A stretch of DNA of 33,544 bases from an uncultured Ruminococcus sp. (GTDB taxonomy: Bacteria; Bacillota; Clostridia; Oscillospirales; Acutalibacteraceae), in NCBI GenBank assembly GCA_902796225.1, contig CADBOO010000137.1:1-33544 (forward strand), in the 5' to 3' direction. Both the position numbers and the translations under genes were made by a program. The first letter of the stretch is position 1. Every line of letters begins with the position of its first letter. Positions 6,694 through 15,960 of this stretch are shown here, in pieces. The notes below the pieces were generated by a model. It saw only the letters and a program-made list of their open reading frames with translations, did not search any database and was not told where the DNA came from.

Positions 6694-8790
6694 ATGTCAA
6701 AAGTACCCGAGTTATTTGCAAAAAACGTCTTTAACGACGAAAAAATGCGTCAGCGTCTGCCCGAGGACGCGTATCTTGCGTTCCGCGCCAGCATCGAGAA
6801 CGGTACGCCGCTGGACGTTACCGTCGCGAATATCGTTGCCGACGCGATGAAGGACTGGGCGATCGAGCAGGGCTGTACCCACTATACCCACTGGTTCCAG
6901 CCGATGACCGGTATCACCGCAGAAAAGCACGACAGCTTTCTCACCCCTGCGGGCGACGGCCGCGTGATCATGGAATTCTCCGGCAAAGAGCTGATCAAGG
7001 GCGAGCCGGACGCGTCTTCGTTCCCGAACGGCGGCATCCGCGCAACGTTTGAAGCGCGCGGCTATACGACCTGGGATCCGACCTCCTACGCCTTTGTCAA
7101 GGATAACACCCTGTGTATTCCGACCGCGTTCATGTCCTATACCGGCGATGTGCTGGACAAAAAAACGCCCCTGCTGCGCTCGATGGATCGTATCAACCAC
7201 GAGGCGCTGCGCATCCTGCATCTTTTCGGCAAGACCGACGTCACCCGCGTCGACGTCACCGTCGGTCCCGAGCAGGAATACTTTTTGATCGACAAGGATC
7301 TGTACGACCGCAGAAAAGACCTGAAATATACCGGACGCACCCTGTTCGGCGCACGCTCGCCGAAGGGTCAGCAGCTGGACGATCACTATTTCGGCGCGAT
7401 CAAGAAGCGCGTCAAGGACTTTATGTCCGAGCTGGACGAAGAGCTGTGGAAGCTGGGCGTCTATGCCAAGACCGAGCATAACGAGGTCGCCCCCGCCCAG
7501 CATGAGCTGGCGCCGATCTTCACCAATGTCAATATCGCCGCCGACCACAACCAGATCACCATGGAGCTGATGAAGCGCATCGCAATGAAGCACGGCATGG
7601 TCTGTCTTCTGCACGAAAAGCCCTTCAAGGGCGTCAACGGCTCCGGCAAGCATAATAACTGGTCGCTGTCGACCAACACCGGCGAAAACCTGTTCAAGCC
7701 CGGCAAGCGCCCCGAGGATAACCTGCAATTCCTGCTCTTCCTCACCGCGGTCATCAAGGCGGTCGACGAGCATCAGGATCTGCTGCGCCTTTCGGTCGCG
7801 ACAGCCGGAAACGATCACCGCATGGGCGGCGACGAAGCGCCTCCCTTCATCATCTCGATGTTCCTCGGCGACGATCTGGAAGCGGTCGTCGAAGCGATCA
7901 TCAACCTTGAGGACTACGAGAGTCAGGGCAAGGTGATGATGGAAACCGGCGCGGAAAGCCTGCCGGTCATCAAAAAGGATACCACCGACCGCAACCGCAC
8001 CTCGCCGTTTGCTTTCACCGGCAACAAATTCGAGTTCCGCTCGCTCGGCTCGGCGCTGAACATCTCCTGCCCGAATATCATGGTCAACACCATCGTTGCG
8101 GACGCCCTCGCACAGTTCGCCGACGAGCTGGAAGGCGCCGCTGACTTTGACACCGCCTGCCGCAAGCTGATCCGCAGAACGCTCAAGGAACACCGCCGCA
8201 TCATCTTCAACGGCGACGGCTACACCGACGGCTGGATCAAGGAGGCTGAAAGCCGCGGGCTGCTGAACCTGAAATCCACGCCCGAGGCGCTCTCGCACTA
8301 TGACGACGAAAAGAACATCAAACTGTTTGAGCGCAACCGCATCTTCTCGCGCCGCGAGGTCAAAGCCCGTCAGGAGATCCTGCAGGAAAACTATATCAAG
8401 ATCATCAACCTCGAAGCGCTGACCATGCTCGACATGGCGAAGAAGGATATCCTGCCCTCGGTCTCCGCCTTCACCGGAAAGACCTGCGCCACCATCGAAC
8501 GCAAGCGCGCGGTATCGCCCGATATCAGGGTCGACGCGGAACTAAAGCTTGTCACAAAGCTCAGCGATCTGCTGACCGAATTCTCCGAGCGCATCGAAGC
8601 GCTGGAGGAGGAAGTCGACGCCGCCGTCGAGCACGCCGACAGCATCCGCGAGCTGGCACAGTATTCCTACGATCACATCTTTGCCGCGATGAAGTCTCTG
8701 CGCGAGACCGCCGACGAGATGGAGATGTGTACCGCCTCCAAATACTGGCCCTACCCGAGCTACGGCGAGCTGCTGTTCAGCGTACAGTAA
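6694..8790 (+). CDS. glnN: Type III glutamine synthetase
   Basis: A 698-residue enzyme that makes glutamine from glutamate, ammonia and ATP. The size and sequence match GSIII (GlnN), common in Bacteroides and Clostridia, rather than the roughly 450-residue GSI. Supporting segments are [13 protein letters not shown] near the N-terminus, [13 protein letters not shown] (a metal-ligand Glu region), [21 protein letters not shown] (ATP and glutamate site) and [16 protein letters not shown]. The C-terminal 150 residues are helical and rich in Glu, as in the family. The ATG follows AGGGGG by 8 bases. Capture of ammonia would fit with the purine-degrading genes downstream, but it has its own promoter and terminator. 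Confidence 0.96.
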   Translation: MSKVPELFAKNVFNDEKMRQRLPEDAYLAFRASIENGTPLDVTVANIVADAMKDWAIEQGCTHYTHWFQPMTGITAEKHDSFLTPAGDGRVIMEFSGKELIKGEPDASSFPNGGIRATFEARGYTTWDPTSYAFVKDNTLCIPTAFMSYTGDVLDKKTPLLRSMDRINHEALRILHLFGKTDVTRVDVTVGPEQEYFLIDKDLYDRRKDLKYTGRTLFGARSPKGQQLDDHYFGAIKKRVKDFMSELDEELWKLGVYAKTEHNEVAPAQHELAPIFTNVNIAADHNQITMELMKRIAMKHGMVCLLHEKPFKGVNGSGKHNNWSLSTNTGENLFKPGKRPEDNLQFLLFLTAVIKAVDEHQDLLRLSVATAGNDHRMGGDEAPPFIISMFLGDDLEAVVEAIINLEDYESQGKVMMETGAESLPVIKKDTTDRNRTSPFAFTGNKFEFRSLGSALNISCPNIMVNTIVADALAQFADELEGAADFDTACRKLIRRTLKEHRRIIFNGDGYTDGWIKEAESRGLLNLKSTPEALSHYDDEKNIKLFERNRIFSRREVKARQEILQENYIKIINLEALTMLDMAKKDILPSVSAFTGKTCATIERKRAVSPDIRVDAELKLVTKLSDLLTEFSERIEALEEEVDAAVEHADSIRELAQYSYDHIFAAMKSLRETADEMEMCTASKYWPYPSYGELLFSVQ

Positions 8791-8810
8791 AACCGATATA
8801 TGATAAAGAA

Positions 8811-8836
8811 AACGACCTCGTTGATACGGGGTCGTT
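8811..8836. terminator. Bidirectional terminator between glnN and the purine operon
   Basis: AACGACC (8811-8817) pairs with GGTCGTT (8830-8836), with an inner CGT/ACG pair closing a 4-base loop. On the minus strand the stem is followed by TTCTTT, so it can end the transporter and deaminase transcript. On the plus strand the T-run is weaker. It lies between the convergent stops at 8790 and 8907. Confidence 0.75.
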
Positions 8837-8906
8837 ACTGTTTGTCAAAAAATGATTCCGGTTCGGTTCATCGATCACATCCGCAATCCGGATGCGTATA
8901 GAATCA

Positions 8907-10265
8907 TCACTGAACGCCGAGATACTCTTTGATCTTTTGATGACTTTTCTCAAAAAGCGCCGGCTCGTCTTCGTTTTTCAGGCGACCTTCCTCGACGGTC
9001 ACCTTTCCGTTTACGATGGTATAATCCACGCTGTCGGAGAGTCCGACCGAGGCGAGCATCGTCTTTGGGCTGTACGCCGCGCCGACGATATCCAGCCGAC
9101 GTTTGTCGATCAGGAACATATCTGCGCATTTACCGACCTCGATCGAGCCGATATCGTTCCTGCCGAGGGTTTTCGCCCCGCCGAGGGTCGCGATCTTCAG
9201 CCAGTCGTAACCGTCGGGCGCATGATTGCCGTAGGTGATGCGGGACAGCAGGTATGCCTGACGCATCTCGTCGATCATATTCGATCCGTCGTTGGACGCC
9301 GAACCGTCCACGCCGAGAGAGATCGGGATTCCCAGCTGCATCATATCGGGGATCCGCGCCGCGCCGGAGGCGAGCTTCATGTTCGAGGTGGGACAGTGTG
9401 CGATCGCCGTGCCGGTATCGCGCAGGACGCGCAGCTCGTCGTCGTTGAACCAGATGCCGTGAGCGAACCAGACGTCCTCGCCGACAAAGTCCATCGACTG
9501 CATATATTCGAGCGGGCGCATCTTGAACGCCGTCGTTGTATAGTATTGCTCCTCTTTTGTCTCGCAGAGGTGGGTATGCAGGCGCACTCCGAGCGATCGA
9601 GCGAGCTTTGCCGATTCGCGGTACAGATCGCGCGACGCCGAAAACGGTGAACACGGCGCGAGCGCTACCTGACGCATCGAACCCTCGGACGGATCGTGGA
9701 ATCGTTCCACCGCCGCCATACTGTCTCTGAGGATCTTTTCGGTCGTCTGCACCACGCTGTCCGGCGGCAGACCGCCGTCCTTTTTGCTGAGATTCATCGA
9801 ACCACGCGACGCACAGAACCGTGCGCCCAGCTCCTCCGCGGCTCTGAACTGGGCTTCCAGCATCCCGACAGAGCTTTCGCCGGGGAACACATAGTGGTGA
9901 TCGAAGGCGGTGGTACAGCCGCTTTTCATCAGCAGTGCAAGCGCGCACTTGGTGCTGAGGTAGATCGCCTCCGGATCGAGGTGCTTCCAGATATCATAGA
10001 GCACCGTCAGCCAGTCAAACAGCCTGAGTCCCTGTGTTTCGGGCAGGTTGCGCGAAAAAAGCTGGTAAAAATGGTGGTGGGTGTTGACAAGTCCCGGAAA
10101 GCATAACAGCTCGGTACAGTTGATGACCTGCTCCGCGCCGACGTCCAGATCCTTTCCGATCGCGCGGATCATGCCGTCCTCGCAGAAGATATCCACTTTT
10201 TCATAGATGTTGTCATGCTTGTCGCACGACACGATACAGCGCACGTTGCGCAGCAAAAGAGCCAT
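8907..10265 (-). CDS. 8-oxoguanine deaminase-like amidohydrolase
   Basis: A 452-residue COG0402 amidohydrolase. Metal and active-site motifs: PGLVNTHHHFYQ (about 56-67), HTHLCETKEEQ, FAHGIWFNDDEL, AHCPTSNMKLASG and LGVDGSASND. The stretch RGSMNLSKKDGGLPPDSV followed by ILRDS and LAPCSPFSASRDL is, from recollection, characteristic of Pseudomonas-type 8-oxoguanine deaminase, which turns 8-oxoguanine into urate. Hydroxyatrazine-type enzymes are close relatives, so the exact substrate is not certain. It is the last gene of the transporter operon, which supports a purine substrate. It has GGAGAG upstream. It does not look like SsnA, which occurs in Escherichia coli urate clusters. Confidence 0.82.
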   Translation of the reverse strand: MALLLRNVRCIVSCDKHDNIYEKVDIFCEDGMIRAIGKDLDVGAEQVINCTELLCFPGLVNTHHHFYQLFSRNLPETQGLRLFDWLTVLYDIWKHLDPEAIYLSTKCALALLMKSGCTTAFDHHYVFPGESSVGMLEAQFRAAEELGARFCASRGSMNLSKKDGGLPPDSVVQTTEKILRDSMAAVERFHDPSEGSMRQVALAPCSPFSASRDLYRESAKLARSLGVRLHTHLCETKEEQYYTTTAFKMRPLEYMQSMDFVGEDVWFAHGIWFNDDELRVLRDTGTAIAHCPTSNMKLASGAARIPDMMQLGIPISLGVDGSASNDGSNMIDEMRQAYLLSRITYGNHAPDGYDWLKIATLGGAKTLGRNDIGSIEVGKCADMFLIDKRRLDIVGAAYSPKTMLASVGLSDSVDYTIVNGKVTVEEGRLKNEDEPALFEKSHQKIKEYLGVQ

Positions 10266-10289
10266 GGCGCTCTCCTTTTTTCATTGTCG

Positions 10290-10310
10290 GGGAGGCGTCT
10301 GCGTCCTCCC
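10290..10310. repeat. GC-rich hairpin (REP-like)
   Basis: GGGAGG (10290-10295) pairs with CCTCCC (10305-10310) around CGTCTGCGT. The core resembles the palindrome at 27226-27245 (GRCGTCT then CGTCCCGC-like). It lies shortly before the deaminase ribosome binding site. Confidence 0.5.
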
Positions 10311-10335
10311 GCGGATCTGTATCAGTACGAACTCA

Positions 10336-10357
10336 GGGAGGGGACTATGCCCCTCCC
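10336..10357. repeat. GC-rich hairpin after the permease gene
   Basis: GGGAGGGG (10336-10343) pairs with CCCCTCCC (10350-10357) around a 6-base loop, about 30 bases after the permease stop. No T-run follows on the minus strand, so readthrough to the deaminase is plausible. Confidence 0.6.
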
Positions 10358-10388
10358 CAACATCAGGATTTATGATTGCAAAGCGAAG

Positions 10389-11396
10389 TTATCGATCCTC
10401 TCTGAAGTACGACAGTCCCAGCGCCTCGGGCGGCTGTGTTTCGCGCTTTTTGCGCAGGCTGTTGAAGATCAGGACGATGACCGTAACGGCATAGGGAAGC
10501 ATCTTGATCAGCGGCTTTGCGTCCATCGGGATCGTGACGAACTTCGGCAGATGCTCCGGAAGGACACTCAGTCCGCCGAAGATGATCGCACCGGGAATTG
10601 CAAAATGCGGCTTCCAAACGGTGAAGATGACCAGCGCGATCGCAAGCCATCCAAGAGGCTCGACGACGTCGTTTGCCCATACGCCGGAGGAGTTGTTCAT
10701 GACATAGAACAGACCGCCCAGACCGGAGATCATACAGCCGACACAGGTCGCAATATACTTATACTTGGTGACATTGACGCCTGCCGCATCTGCGGTCGCA
10801 GGGTTCTCACCTACCGCGCGAAGGTTCAGACCGGGTCGGGTACGGCGGATGAACAGCGCTGTAAGCACCGCGATCAGGATCGCGACGTAAGCGAGAAAGC
10901 CGTAGCTGAGGAACATATCCCCGAACCATCCCAGGCTGTCGGAGAACGGGAGCTTTGCCATATAATACTTTGTCGACACCTTGACGGAGATATTTGCCGT
11001 CTCGGCGCCGGGGCTGACCTGCTTGACAAGGAAGCCGCCCAAAAAGTTTGATACGCCGGAGCCGAAGATGGTCAGCGACAGACCGGTAACGTTTTGATTT
11101 GCGCGAAGCGTGATGGTCAGGAAGCTGTAGATCAGACCCATCAGCAGCGAGCCTAACAGGCAGAACAGCAGCGGGATCACGATCGCGAGGAAGGCGTTGG
11201 GATTATCGGCGCCGCCCCAGAAGTATTCATACATCAGAGCGCCCGAAAAGCCGGAGATGCCGCCGACACACATGACGCCGGGCACACCGAGATTCAGGTT
11301 GCCGCTTTTTTCGGTGATGATCTCACCGGTGCATCCGAAGAGCAGCGAGATAGCGGTCAGTACCGCCCTCTGAAAGATCTCAATAAAAATCGTCAT
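10389..11396 (-). CDS. Nucleoside/purine ABC transporter permease (second, NupQ/YufQ-like)
   Basis: A 335-residue hydrophobic protein of the BPD_transp_2 permease family (the second permease of BmpA-NupOPQ systems). Early segments read LLFGCTGEIITEKSGNLNLG, typical of these nucleoside permeases, and TRPGLNLRAVGENPATADAAG is the ATPase-contact loop. I count about eight to ten membrane segments by eye. The frame opens at 11468, but the ATG at 11396 is chosen. It overlaps the upstream permease stop (ATGA) and has AAGGAGG about 10 bases before it; the extra 24 residues of the longer version are polar and overlap the other gene. It partners with the permease just upstream. Confidence 0.9.
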   Translation of the reverse strand: MTIFIEIFQRAVLTAISLLFGCTGEIITEKSGNLNLGVPGVMCVGGISGFSGALMYEYFWGGADNPNAFLAIVIPLLFCLLGSLLMGLIYSFLTITLRANQNVTGLSLTIFGSGVSNFLGGFLVKQVSPGAETANISVKVSTKYYMAKLPFSDSLGWFGDMFLSYGFLAYVAILIAVLTALFIRRTRPGLNLRAVGENPATADAAGVNVTKYKYIATCVGCMISGLGGLFYVMNNSSGVWANDVVEPLGWLAIALVIFTVWKPHFAIPGAIIFGGLSVLPEHLPKFVTIPMDAKPLIKMLPYAVTVIVLIFNSLRKKRETQPPEALGLSYFREDR

Positions 11397-12673
11397 GATT
11401 CTGCCGCCTCCTTGCTCTTTTGCTGACGGGCGCGAACCTTGATCTGATAGTTGATGAAGAATTCGCATCCGATGATGAACAGGATGATGATGGCGATCAG
11501 AATATTCGAGAAGTCATCCGTGATAACGCCGGAGGTACGGGTCGACAGTTCGCTTGCGCCCTGCTTCAGGAAAATGACCAGGAAGGTGGTCAGCACCATA
11601 TAGAAGGGGTTGAACTTCGCCAGCCACGAAACGATGATCGCCGTGTAACCGTAGCCCTTGGCGGATCCGTCGTTGATGATATGGTCGGTACCCGCTACGA
11701 TCAGCAGTCCGGCGATTCCGCACAGCACGCCGGAAATCAGCATGGTACGGATGATGACCTTCTTGACGCTGATGCCGCCGTAACGCGCGGTGTTCTCGCT
11801 CTCGCCTACAACAGAAAGCTCATATCCCTGCTTTGTGTATCTCATATAGAGGAAAACCATCACCGTCAGCGCCGCGACGATCAGGATGTTCAGCAGATAG
11901 CCGCTGGATGACGGTACGACCACACTGCCCGTAAAGGACGGATCGATCTGAGCAGGAAGCCTCAGCCATCCTGCGTAGCTCGGATCGGATCCGGTGCCGT
12001 TGATCGGTCTCAGGGCGGTGCTGCCGCCGGACCAGACGATCTGGATATACCGCACGATCTGGATCGCGATATAGTTCATCATCAAGGTGAACAGCGTCTC
12101 GTTGGTATTCCACTGCGCCTTGAAGATCGCGGGCACAACTGCCCACAGCGCGCCGAACAGGATCGCGGTAATGATCGTCATCGGGAGTACGACAGCATTG
12201 GGAAGCCGCAGGCCGTCGTCGCCCAGAAGCTTCATCGCCATCAGCGCGCCCAAACCGCCCATCAGCACCTGTCCTTCGGCGCCGATGTTCCAGAAGCGCA
12301 TCTTGAAGGCGGGTGTGACCGCCAGCGAAATACACAGCAGGATCGCCATCTCCTGGAGCATGCCCCAGAATTTCTTCGGCGTCTTGAACGAGCCGTTGAA
12401 CATATGTTTATACATCTCGAAGGGGTCTTCGCCGGTGATCACCACAATGATCACCGCACAGACGACAAGCGCCGCGATCAGCGCGCCCGCGCGAATCAGC
12501 AGCGATTTCCACATCGGGATATCGGTACGCTTTACAATATGAAACAGAGGGTCTTTCTGATTCCGGCGGCCGGACTTTTTCTGTCCGCTTCCGGGACGCT
12601 GACCATTGCCCATTTCAGCCTCCGAGCTGATTCTCTGAAGCTGTTCAGACGTATGAACGGACATACTGATCAT
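11393..12673 (-). CDS. Nucleoside/purine ABC transporter permease (first, NupP/YufP-like)
   Basis: A 426-residue permease of the same family as its downstream neighbour. It has an unusually long charged N-terminal tail (about 50 residues, rich in Gln, Arg and Lys) before the first membrane helix (SLLIRAGALIAALVVCAVI). FKMRFWNIGAEGQVLMGGLG is the hallmark of NupP-type permeases, and YELSVVGESENTARYGGIS is the ATPase-contact loop. The start ATG overlaps the ATPase stop (ATGA) after AGGAGGG; an in-frame ATG at 12664 is an alternative. It forms a heterodimeric channel with the next gene product. Confidence 0.9.
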   Translation of the reverse strand: MISMSVHTSEQLQRISSEAEMGNGQRPGSGQKKSGRRNQKDPLFHIVKRTDIPMWKSLLIRAGALIAALVVCAVIIVVITGEDPFEMYKHMFNGSFKTPKKFWGMLQEMAILLCISLAVTPAFKMRFWNIGAEGQVLMGGLGALMAMKLLGDDGLRLPNAVVLPMTIITAILFGALWAVVPAIFKAQWNTNETLFTLMMNYIAIQIVRYIQIVWSGGSTALRPINGTGSDPSYAGWLRLPAQIDPSFTGSVVVPSSSGYLLNILIVAALTVMVFLYMRYTKQGYELSVVGESENTARYGGISVKKVIIRTMLISGVLCGIAGLLIVAGTDHIINDGSAKGYGYTAIIVSWLAKFNPFYMVLTTFLVIFLKQGASELSTRTSGVITDDFSNILIAIIILFIIGCEFFINYQIKVRARQQKSKEAAES

Positions 12674-14304
12674 TTCTCTCCCTCCTCTTTGGTTTCCTGT
12701 ATCGTTTCCGCCTGCGCATCCTGAACGGACGCGTCAGACTGTTCCTGTGCCGACTCGTGCGGGACAGCGGACGCATCGTCGGCGAGGTGCGTCATCATCA
12801 GACCGACTTCCTCCTTGGTGGCGGTGCGTCCGTCAACGATACCGTTGACCTTGCCGTCGCACAGGACGAGGATACGGTCGCACAGCGCCAGCAGAACGTC
12901 CAGGTCCTCGCCGACATAGATGACGGCGGTACCCTTCTTCTTTTGGTCATTGAGCAGCCGGTAGATGGTATAGGATGTATTGATATCCAGACCGCGGACA
13001 GCGTATGCCGCCATCATCACGCTCGGTTCCAGCGCGATCTCGCGGCCGACCAGCACCTTCTGGACATTACCGCCCGACAGCTTGCGAACCGGGGTCGCGA
13101 TGCCGGGGGTGACGACCTCCAGCTCATCCTTGACCTTTACCGCAAGGTCGCGGGGCGTATTGCGGTCGGTAAAAGGACTGTGGCCCATTTTATAGGAACG
13201 GAGCATCATATTGCCGGTCATTCCCATGCTGCCGACCAAGCCCATGCCGAGTCGGTCCTCGGGAACAAAAGCAAGGGTCACGCCCATCTTCTTGATCTCG
13301 CTGACCGAAAGCCCGGTCAGCTCGGTCTCGACGTGGTTGGAATTATCGTAATAAATGATCGAACTGCCTTTTTCGGTTTTTTGCAGACCCGCGATCGCTT
13401 CTAAGAGCTGCTTCTGACCGGAGCCGGAAATGCCCGCGATACCGAGGATCTCGCCGCCGTAGGCGTCAAAGCTGACGTCGTCCAGCACGGTAACGCCATA
13501 CTTATCACGGCATGACAGGTGGCTGACGGACAATTTCTTCTCTTTATACTCCAGATCGGGTCGCTCGATGTCCAGTTCGACCTTTTCGCCGACCATCATA
13601 TCGGTCAGCGACTGAACGCTCGCCTCGGCAGTCAGAACCGTGCCGATATACTCGCCCTTGCGGAGGATCGCCACGCGGTCGGAGATCGCCAGCACCTCGT
13701 TGAGTTTATGGGTGATGATGATGATGGATTTGCCGTCCGCCTTCATGTTGCGCATAACGGCAAAGAGCTTGTCTGTTTCCTGCGGCGTCAAAACCGCGGT
13801 CGGCTCGTCAAGGATCAGCATATTCGCGCCGCGGAACAGCGTCTTGACGATCTCAAGCGTCTGCTTTTCGCTGACGGTCATATTGTAGACCTTTTTCTTG
13901 GGATCGACGTCGAAGCCGTATTTATCGCAGATCGCCTTCACCTTCTCGGTGATTTCCTTCGTTCCGCCGGACTCTTTTTTGTCCATGCCCAGCGCAATAT
14001 TTTCGATCGCAGTGAATACGTCCACAAGCTTGAAGTGCTGGTGGATCATGCCGACGCCCAGATCATAGGCGTCCCTCGGCGAATTGATATGCGCTTCTTC
14101 GCCGTTGATATAGATGACGCCCTCATCCTGACGATAAATGCCCGAAAGCATATTCATCAGGGTCGTCTTGCCGGAACCGTTCTCACCCAGCAGCGCCATG
14201 ATCTCGCCCTTCTGGATATCCATCGTGACGTGTTTGTTTGCGACAACCTTGTTACCGAACCTCTTGGTGATATTCTCAAACCGTATGGCAGGAATGTTTT
14301 GCAC
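12670..14304 (-). CDS. Nucleoside/purine ABC transporter ATP-binding protein (NupO/YufO-like, two ABC domains)
   Basis: A 544-residue protein with two fused ABC domains. Domain 1 has Walker A LLGENGSGKTT, a degenerate signature (MTVSEKQ) and Walker B LILDEPTAVLTP. Domain 2 has a degenerate P-loop (GISGSGQKQ), an intact signature LSGGNVQK and a weak Walker B (MMAAYAVRGLDI). This split of consensus sites is usual in sugar and nucleoside importers of this class. The C-terminal 40 residues are an acidic, Gln-rich tail outside the ABC fold. The start is GTG, preceded by GGAGGG, giving MQNIPAIRFENITKRFG. It follows the lipoprotein gene across a strong hairpin, which suggests lower expression than the binding protein. 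Confidence 0.92.
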   Translation of the reverse strand: MQNIPAIRFENITKRFGNKVVANKHVTMDIQKGEIMALLGENGSGKTTLMNMLSGIYRQDEGVIYINGEEAHINSPRDAYDLGVGMIHQHFKLVDVFTAIENIALGMDKKESGGTKEITEKVKAICDKYGFDVDPKKKVYNMTVSEKQTLEIVKTLFRGANMLILDEPTAVLTPQETDKLFAVMRNMKADGKSIIIITHKLNEVLAISDRVAILRKGEYIGTVLTAEASVQSLTDMMVGEKVELDIERPDLEYKEKKLSVSHLSCRDKYGVTVLDDVSFDAYGGEILGIAGISGSGQKQLLEAIAGLQKTEKGSSIIYYDNSNHVETELTGLSVSEIKKMGVTLAFVPEDRLGMGLVGSMGMTGNMMLRSYKMGHSPFTDRNTPRDLAVKVKDELEVVTPGIATPVRKLSGGNVQKVLVGREIALEPSVMMAAYAVRGLDINTSYTIYRLLNDQKKKGTAVIYVGEDLDVLLALCDRILVLCDGKVNGIVDGRTATKEEVGLMMTHLADDASAVPHESAQEQSDASVQDAQAETIQETKEEGEK

Positions 14305-14410
14305 GTGTTACCCTCCTGTTAATAGTTGATTTGCTTGATACTCAAAAATATGCTTTTTCGCAAATCAGCGACAAAAACCCGCAAGCATATTTCTCAATAT
14401 AAGCAACGAT

Positions 14411-14437
14411 AGCCGGGCGGCGCAATGCCGCCCGGCT
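14411..14437 (-). terminator. Strong hairpin between lipoprotein and ATPase genes
   Basis: An 11-bp perfect stem (AGCCGGGCGGC, 14411-14421, with GCCGCCCGGCT, 14427-14437) and a 5-base loop lie about 20 bases after the lipoprotein stop. No T-run follows. It is best read as a partial terminator or mRNA 3'-stabiliser that lets the binding protein outnumber the membrane components. Confidence 0.7.
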
Positions 14438-14455
14438 CTTAAGTTGTCAGGTAAA

Positions 14456-15661
14456 TTAACCGAAGTTTGTGTTCAACAGAGTGATACCGTCGATGGTAAC
14501 ATCGAAGTACGGAGCCGAACGATACTCGGACTCATGGAAGTAACCGTCGTAAACGATCTTTGTGTTCTTATCGAAATTAGCGTCGGTGCCTTCGCCGGGT
14601 GCAAACTTCTCATCAAGCGCCTTGCCTTCTACTGTGAATGTAGCGGTATCGTAAACATGGAGCTCACCGGACTCGAGCTTCGCCTTGACCTCTTCGATCT
14701 TTTCGGCGGTGCCCTTTGCAGCAGCGGTATCGTTGATCTCGGAGAGAACAACAGAACCGGTCTTCAGGGTGCCTGTCCAGTCGGTGTCGATCTTCTCGCC
14801 GTCCATCGCAGCCTTGATGGCATACTCGAAGTACGGAGTCCAGTCGATCTTGGAGGATACGATAAAGGTGTTGGGACCGGCGTCCTTGGTGGAGCCGTTG
14901 TAAGAGATATTGGGAACACCTGCGTCCTCACAAGCTGTGGGAGCGCCCATGGAGTCAGCGTGCTGAGAAATCAGAACGCAGCCCTTCTGGATCAGAGAAG
15001 TAGCGGCTTCCTTCTCGGCGTCCTGATCATACCAGGAACCGGTGAAGGTAACTTCCATCGTAGCAGACTCGCAGATAGAGCGAGCGCCGAGGAAGAAAGA
15101 AGTGTAACCGGAGATAACCTCTGCATAGGTGAAAGCGCCAACATAACCGATCTTAGCCTCTTCAGCCTTGATCTTGCCGGACTCGATCATCTCGTTGAGC
15201 TTCATACCTGCAGCAACGCCTGCGAGGTAACGGCCTTCGTAGATAGAAGCAAACGCATTGTGGAAGTTGTCAAGGCCTGCGGTATGAGCCTGGGTACCGG
15301 TTGCGTGAGCAAACTGAACCTCGGGATACTCCTTAGCAGCCTGGATCATAAAGTTTTCATGACCGAAGGAATCGGCAAATACAAAGCCGCAGCCTTCGTC
15401 GACCATGTTAACAGCTTCCTTGTAGCAAGCATCAGACTCGTCGATACCGGTCTTGATAATGCACTCGACGCCAAGATTCTCGCACGCCTTCTTAGCAGCA
15501 TCGATGAAGTTCTTGTCATAGGTTGAGTTTTCATCATGCAGCATGATGAAGCCTGCTTTGAACTTTTTGTCGTCGTCCTTCTTGTCGCTGCTGCCGCCGC
15601 AAGCTGCAAGAGCGCCGCATACGAGCATTACAACAAGAAGCATTGCAATAATTCTCTTCAT
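14456..15661 (-). CDS. BMP-family lipoprotein, nucleoside/purine-binding component
   Basis: A 401-residue extracellular solute-binding lipoprotein of the Bmp family (PnrA/BmpA type). The signal peptide ends in the lipobox LAAC with Cys21, followed by a short Gly-Ser-Lys-Asp linker. The mature domain starts KAGFIMLHDENSTYDKNF, the ligand-pocket region typical of BMP purine-nucleoside receptors. It is longer than the usual 340-350 residues. The downstream genes encode a matching NupOPQ-type ABC importer. The ATG has AGGAGG upstream. Codon use looks more selective than in the neighbours, consistent with high expression. Ligand identity (nucleosides, free purines or another BMP ligand) is inferred from context. 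Confidence 0.9.
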   Translation of the reverse strand: MKRIIAMLLVVMLVCGALAACGGSSDKKDDDKKFKAGFIMLHDENSTYDKNFIDAAKKACENLGVECIIKTGIDESDACYKEAVNMVDEGCGFVFADSFGHENFMIQAAKEYPEVQFAHATGTQAHTAGLDNFHNAFASIYEGRYLAGVAAGMKLNEMIESGKIKAEEAKIGYVGAFTYAEVISGYTSFFLGARSICESATMEVTFTGSWYDQDAEKEAATSLIQKGCVLISQHADSMGAPTACEDAGVPNISYNGSTKDAGPNTFIVSSKIDWTPYFEYAIKAAMDGEKIDTDWTGTLKTGSVVLSEINDTAAAKGTAEKIEEVKAKLESGELHVYDTATFTVEGKALDEKFAPGEGTDANFDKNTKIVYDGYFHESEYRSAPYFDVTIDGITLLNTNFG

Positions 15662-15721
15662 AATTTCCTCCTAAAAATTCTTTCATGGATAAAACGGAAT
15701 CAGCTGAAAACTGACATTTTC

Positions 15722-15750
15722 ATTATACCTAATCCGTGAACCATGCGCAA
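15722..15750 (-). promoter_or_regulatory. Promoter of the purine importer operon
   Basis: On the minus strand there is a -10 TATAAT (15722-15727) and, 17 bases upstream, a weak -35 TTGCGC (15745-15750). A better -35 (TTGACA) occurs further upstream, but at 33 bases it is too far. A weak -35 suggests dependence on an activator or moderate basal activity. The untranslated leader is about 55 bases. Confidence 0.6.
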
Positions 15751-15885
15751 TTGAAAATAATGTCAAAATTGTTATCGAATGTTACGGCTATTTTATCGTT
15801 TTTTAACAACGCGCCGAAAATCAGGGGAATATTTGTACGAATTGCTCAAAAGTCTTAATTCTTTTTCGGCAAAATGTAGATAATC

Positions 15886-15914
15886 TTGCATTCATAGGAC
15901 GAGTATTGTATAAT
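15886..15914 (+). promoter_or_regulatory. guaD promoter
   Basis: TTGCAT (15886-15891), a 17-base spacer, and TATAAT (15909-15914) lie 46 bases before the guanine deaminase start. The leader contains CGCCGGAGCGGCG, a small hairpin just before GAGGTGA. Confidence 0.78.
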
Positions 15915-15960
15915 GAAAGCAGCGAAAAAACAGACGCCGGAGCGGCGGTGAGGTGAGCGT

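Larger units (their letters stand above)
10266..10388 (-). other. Intergenic stretch with two related GC hairpins
   Basis: This 123-base gap lies between the second permease and the deaminase, which share one direction. It holds two hairpins with similar arms: GGGAGGGG/CCCCTCCC (10336-10357) and GGGAGG/CCTCCC (10290-10310). No -35/-10 pair was found. The hairpins have related arms, so alternative pairing is possible, and they may attenuate or stabilise the transcript before the deaminase. Confidence 0.55.
15662..15960. other. Divergent control region between importer operon and guanine deaminase
   Basis: This 299-base AT-rich gap carries one promoter for each side and no gene. I looked for the conserved core of a purine riboswitch before the lipoprotein gene and did not see one. 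The inverted pair TGACATT (15711-15717) / AATGTCA flanks the lipoprotein -10 region at a distance and is the only candidate operator, but it is weak. Confidence 0.5.

Noticed and set aside
6712-8298. Minus-strand open frame of 528 codons antisense to glutamine synthetase
   Set aside because: The opposite strand encodes clear GSIII over its full length. The antisense frame is a by-product of GC-biased third positions, with no recognisable domain.
15662-15960. Purine riboswitch before the BMP lipoprotein or guaD
   Set aside because: The conserved loop and junction bases of the purine riboswitch were not found on either strand.
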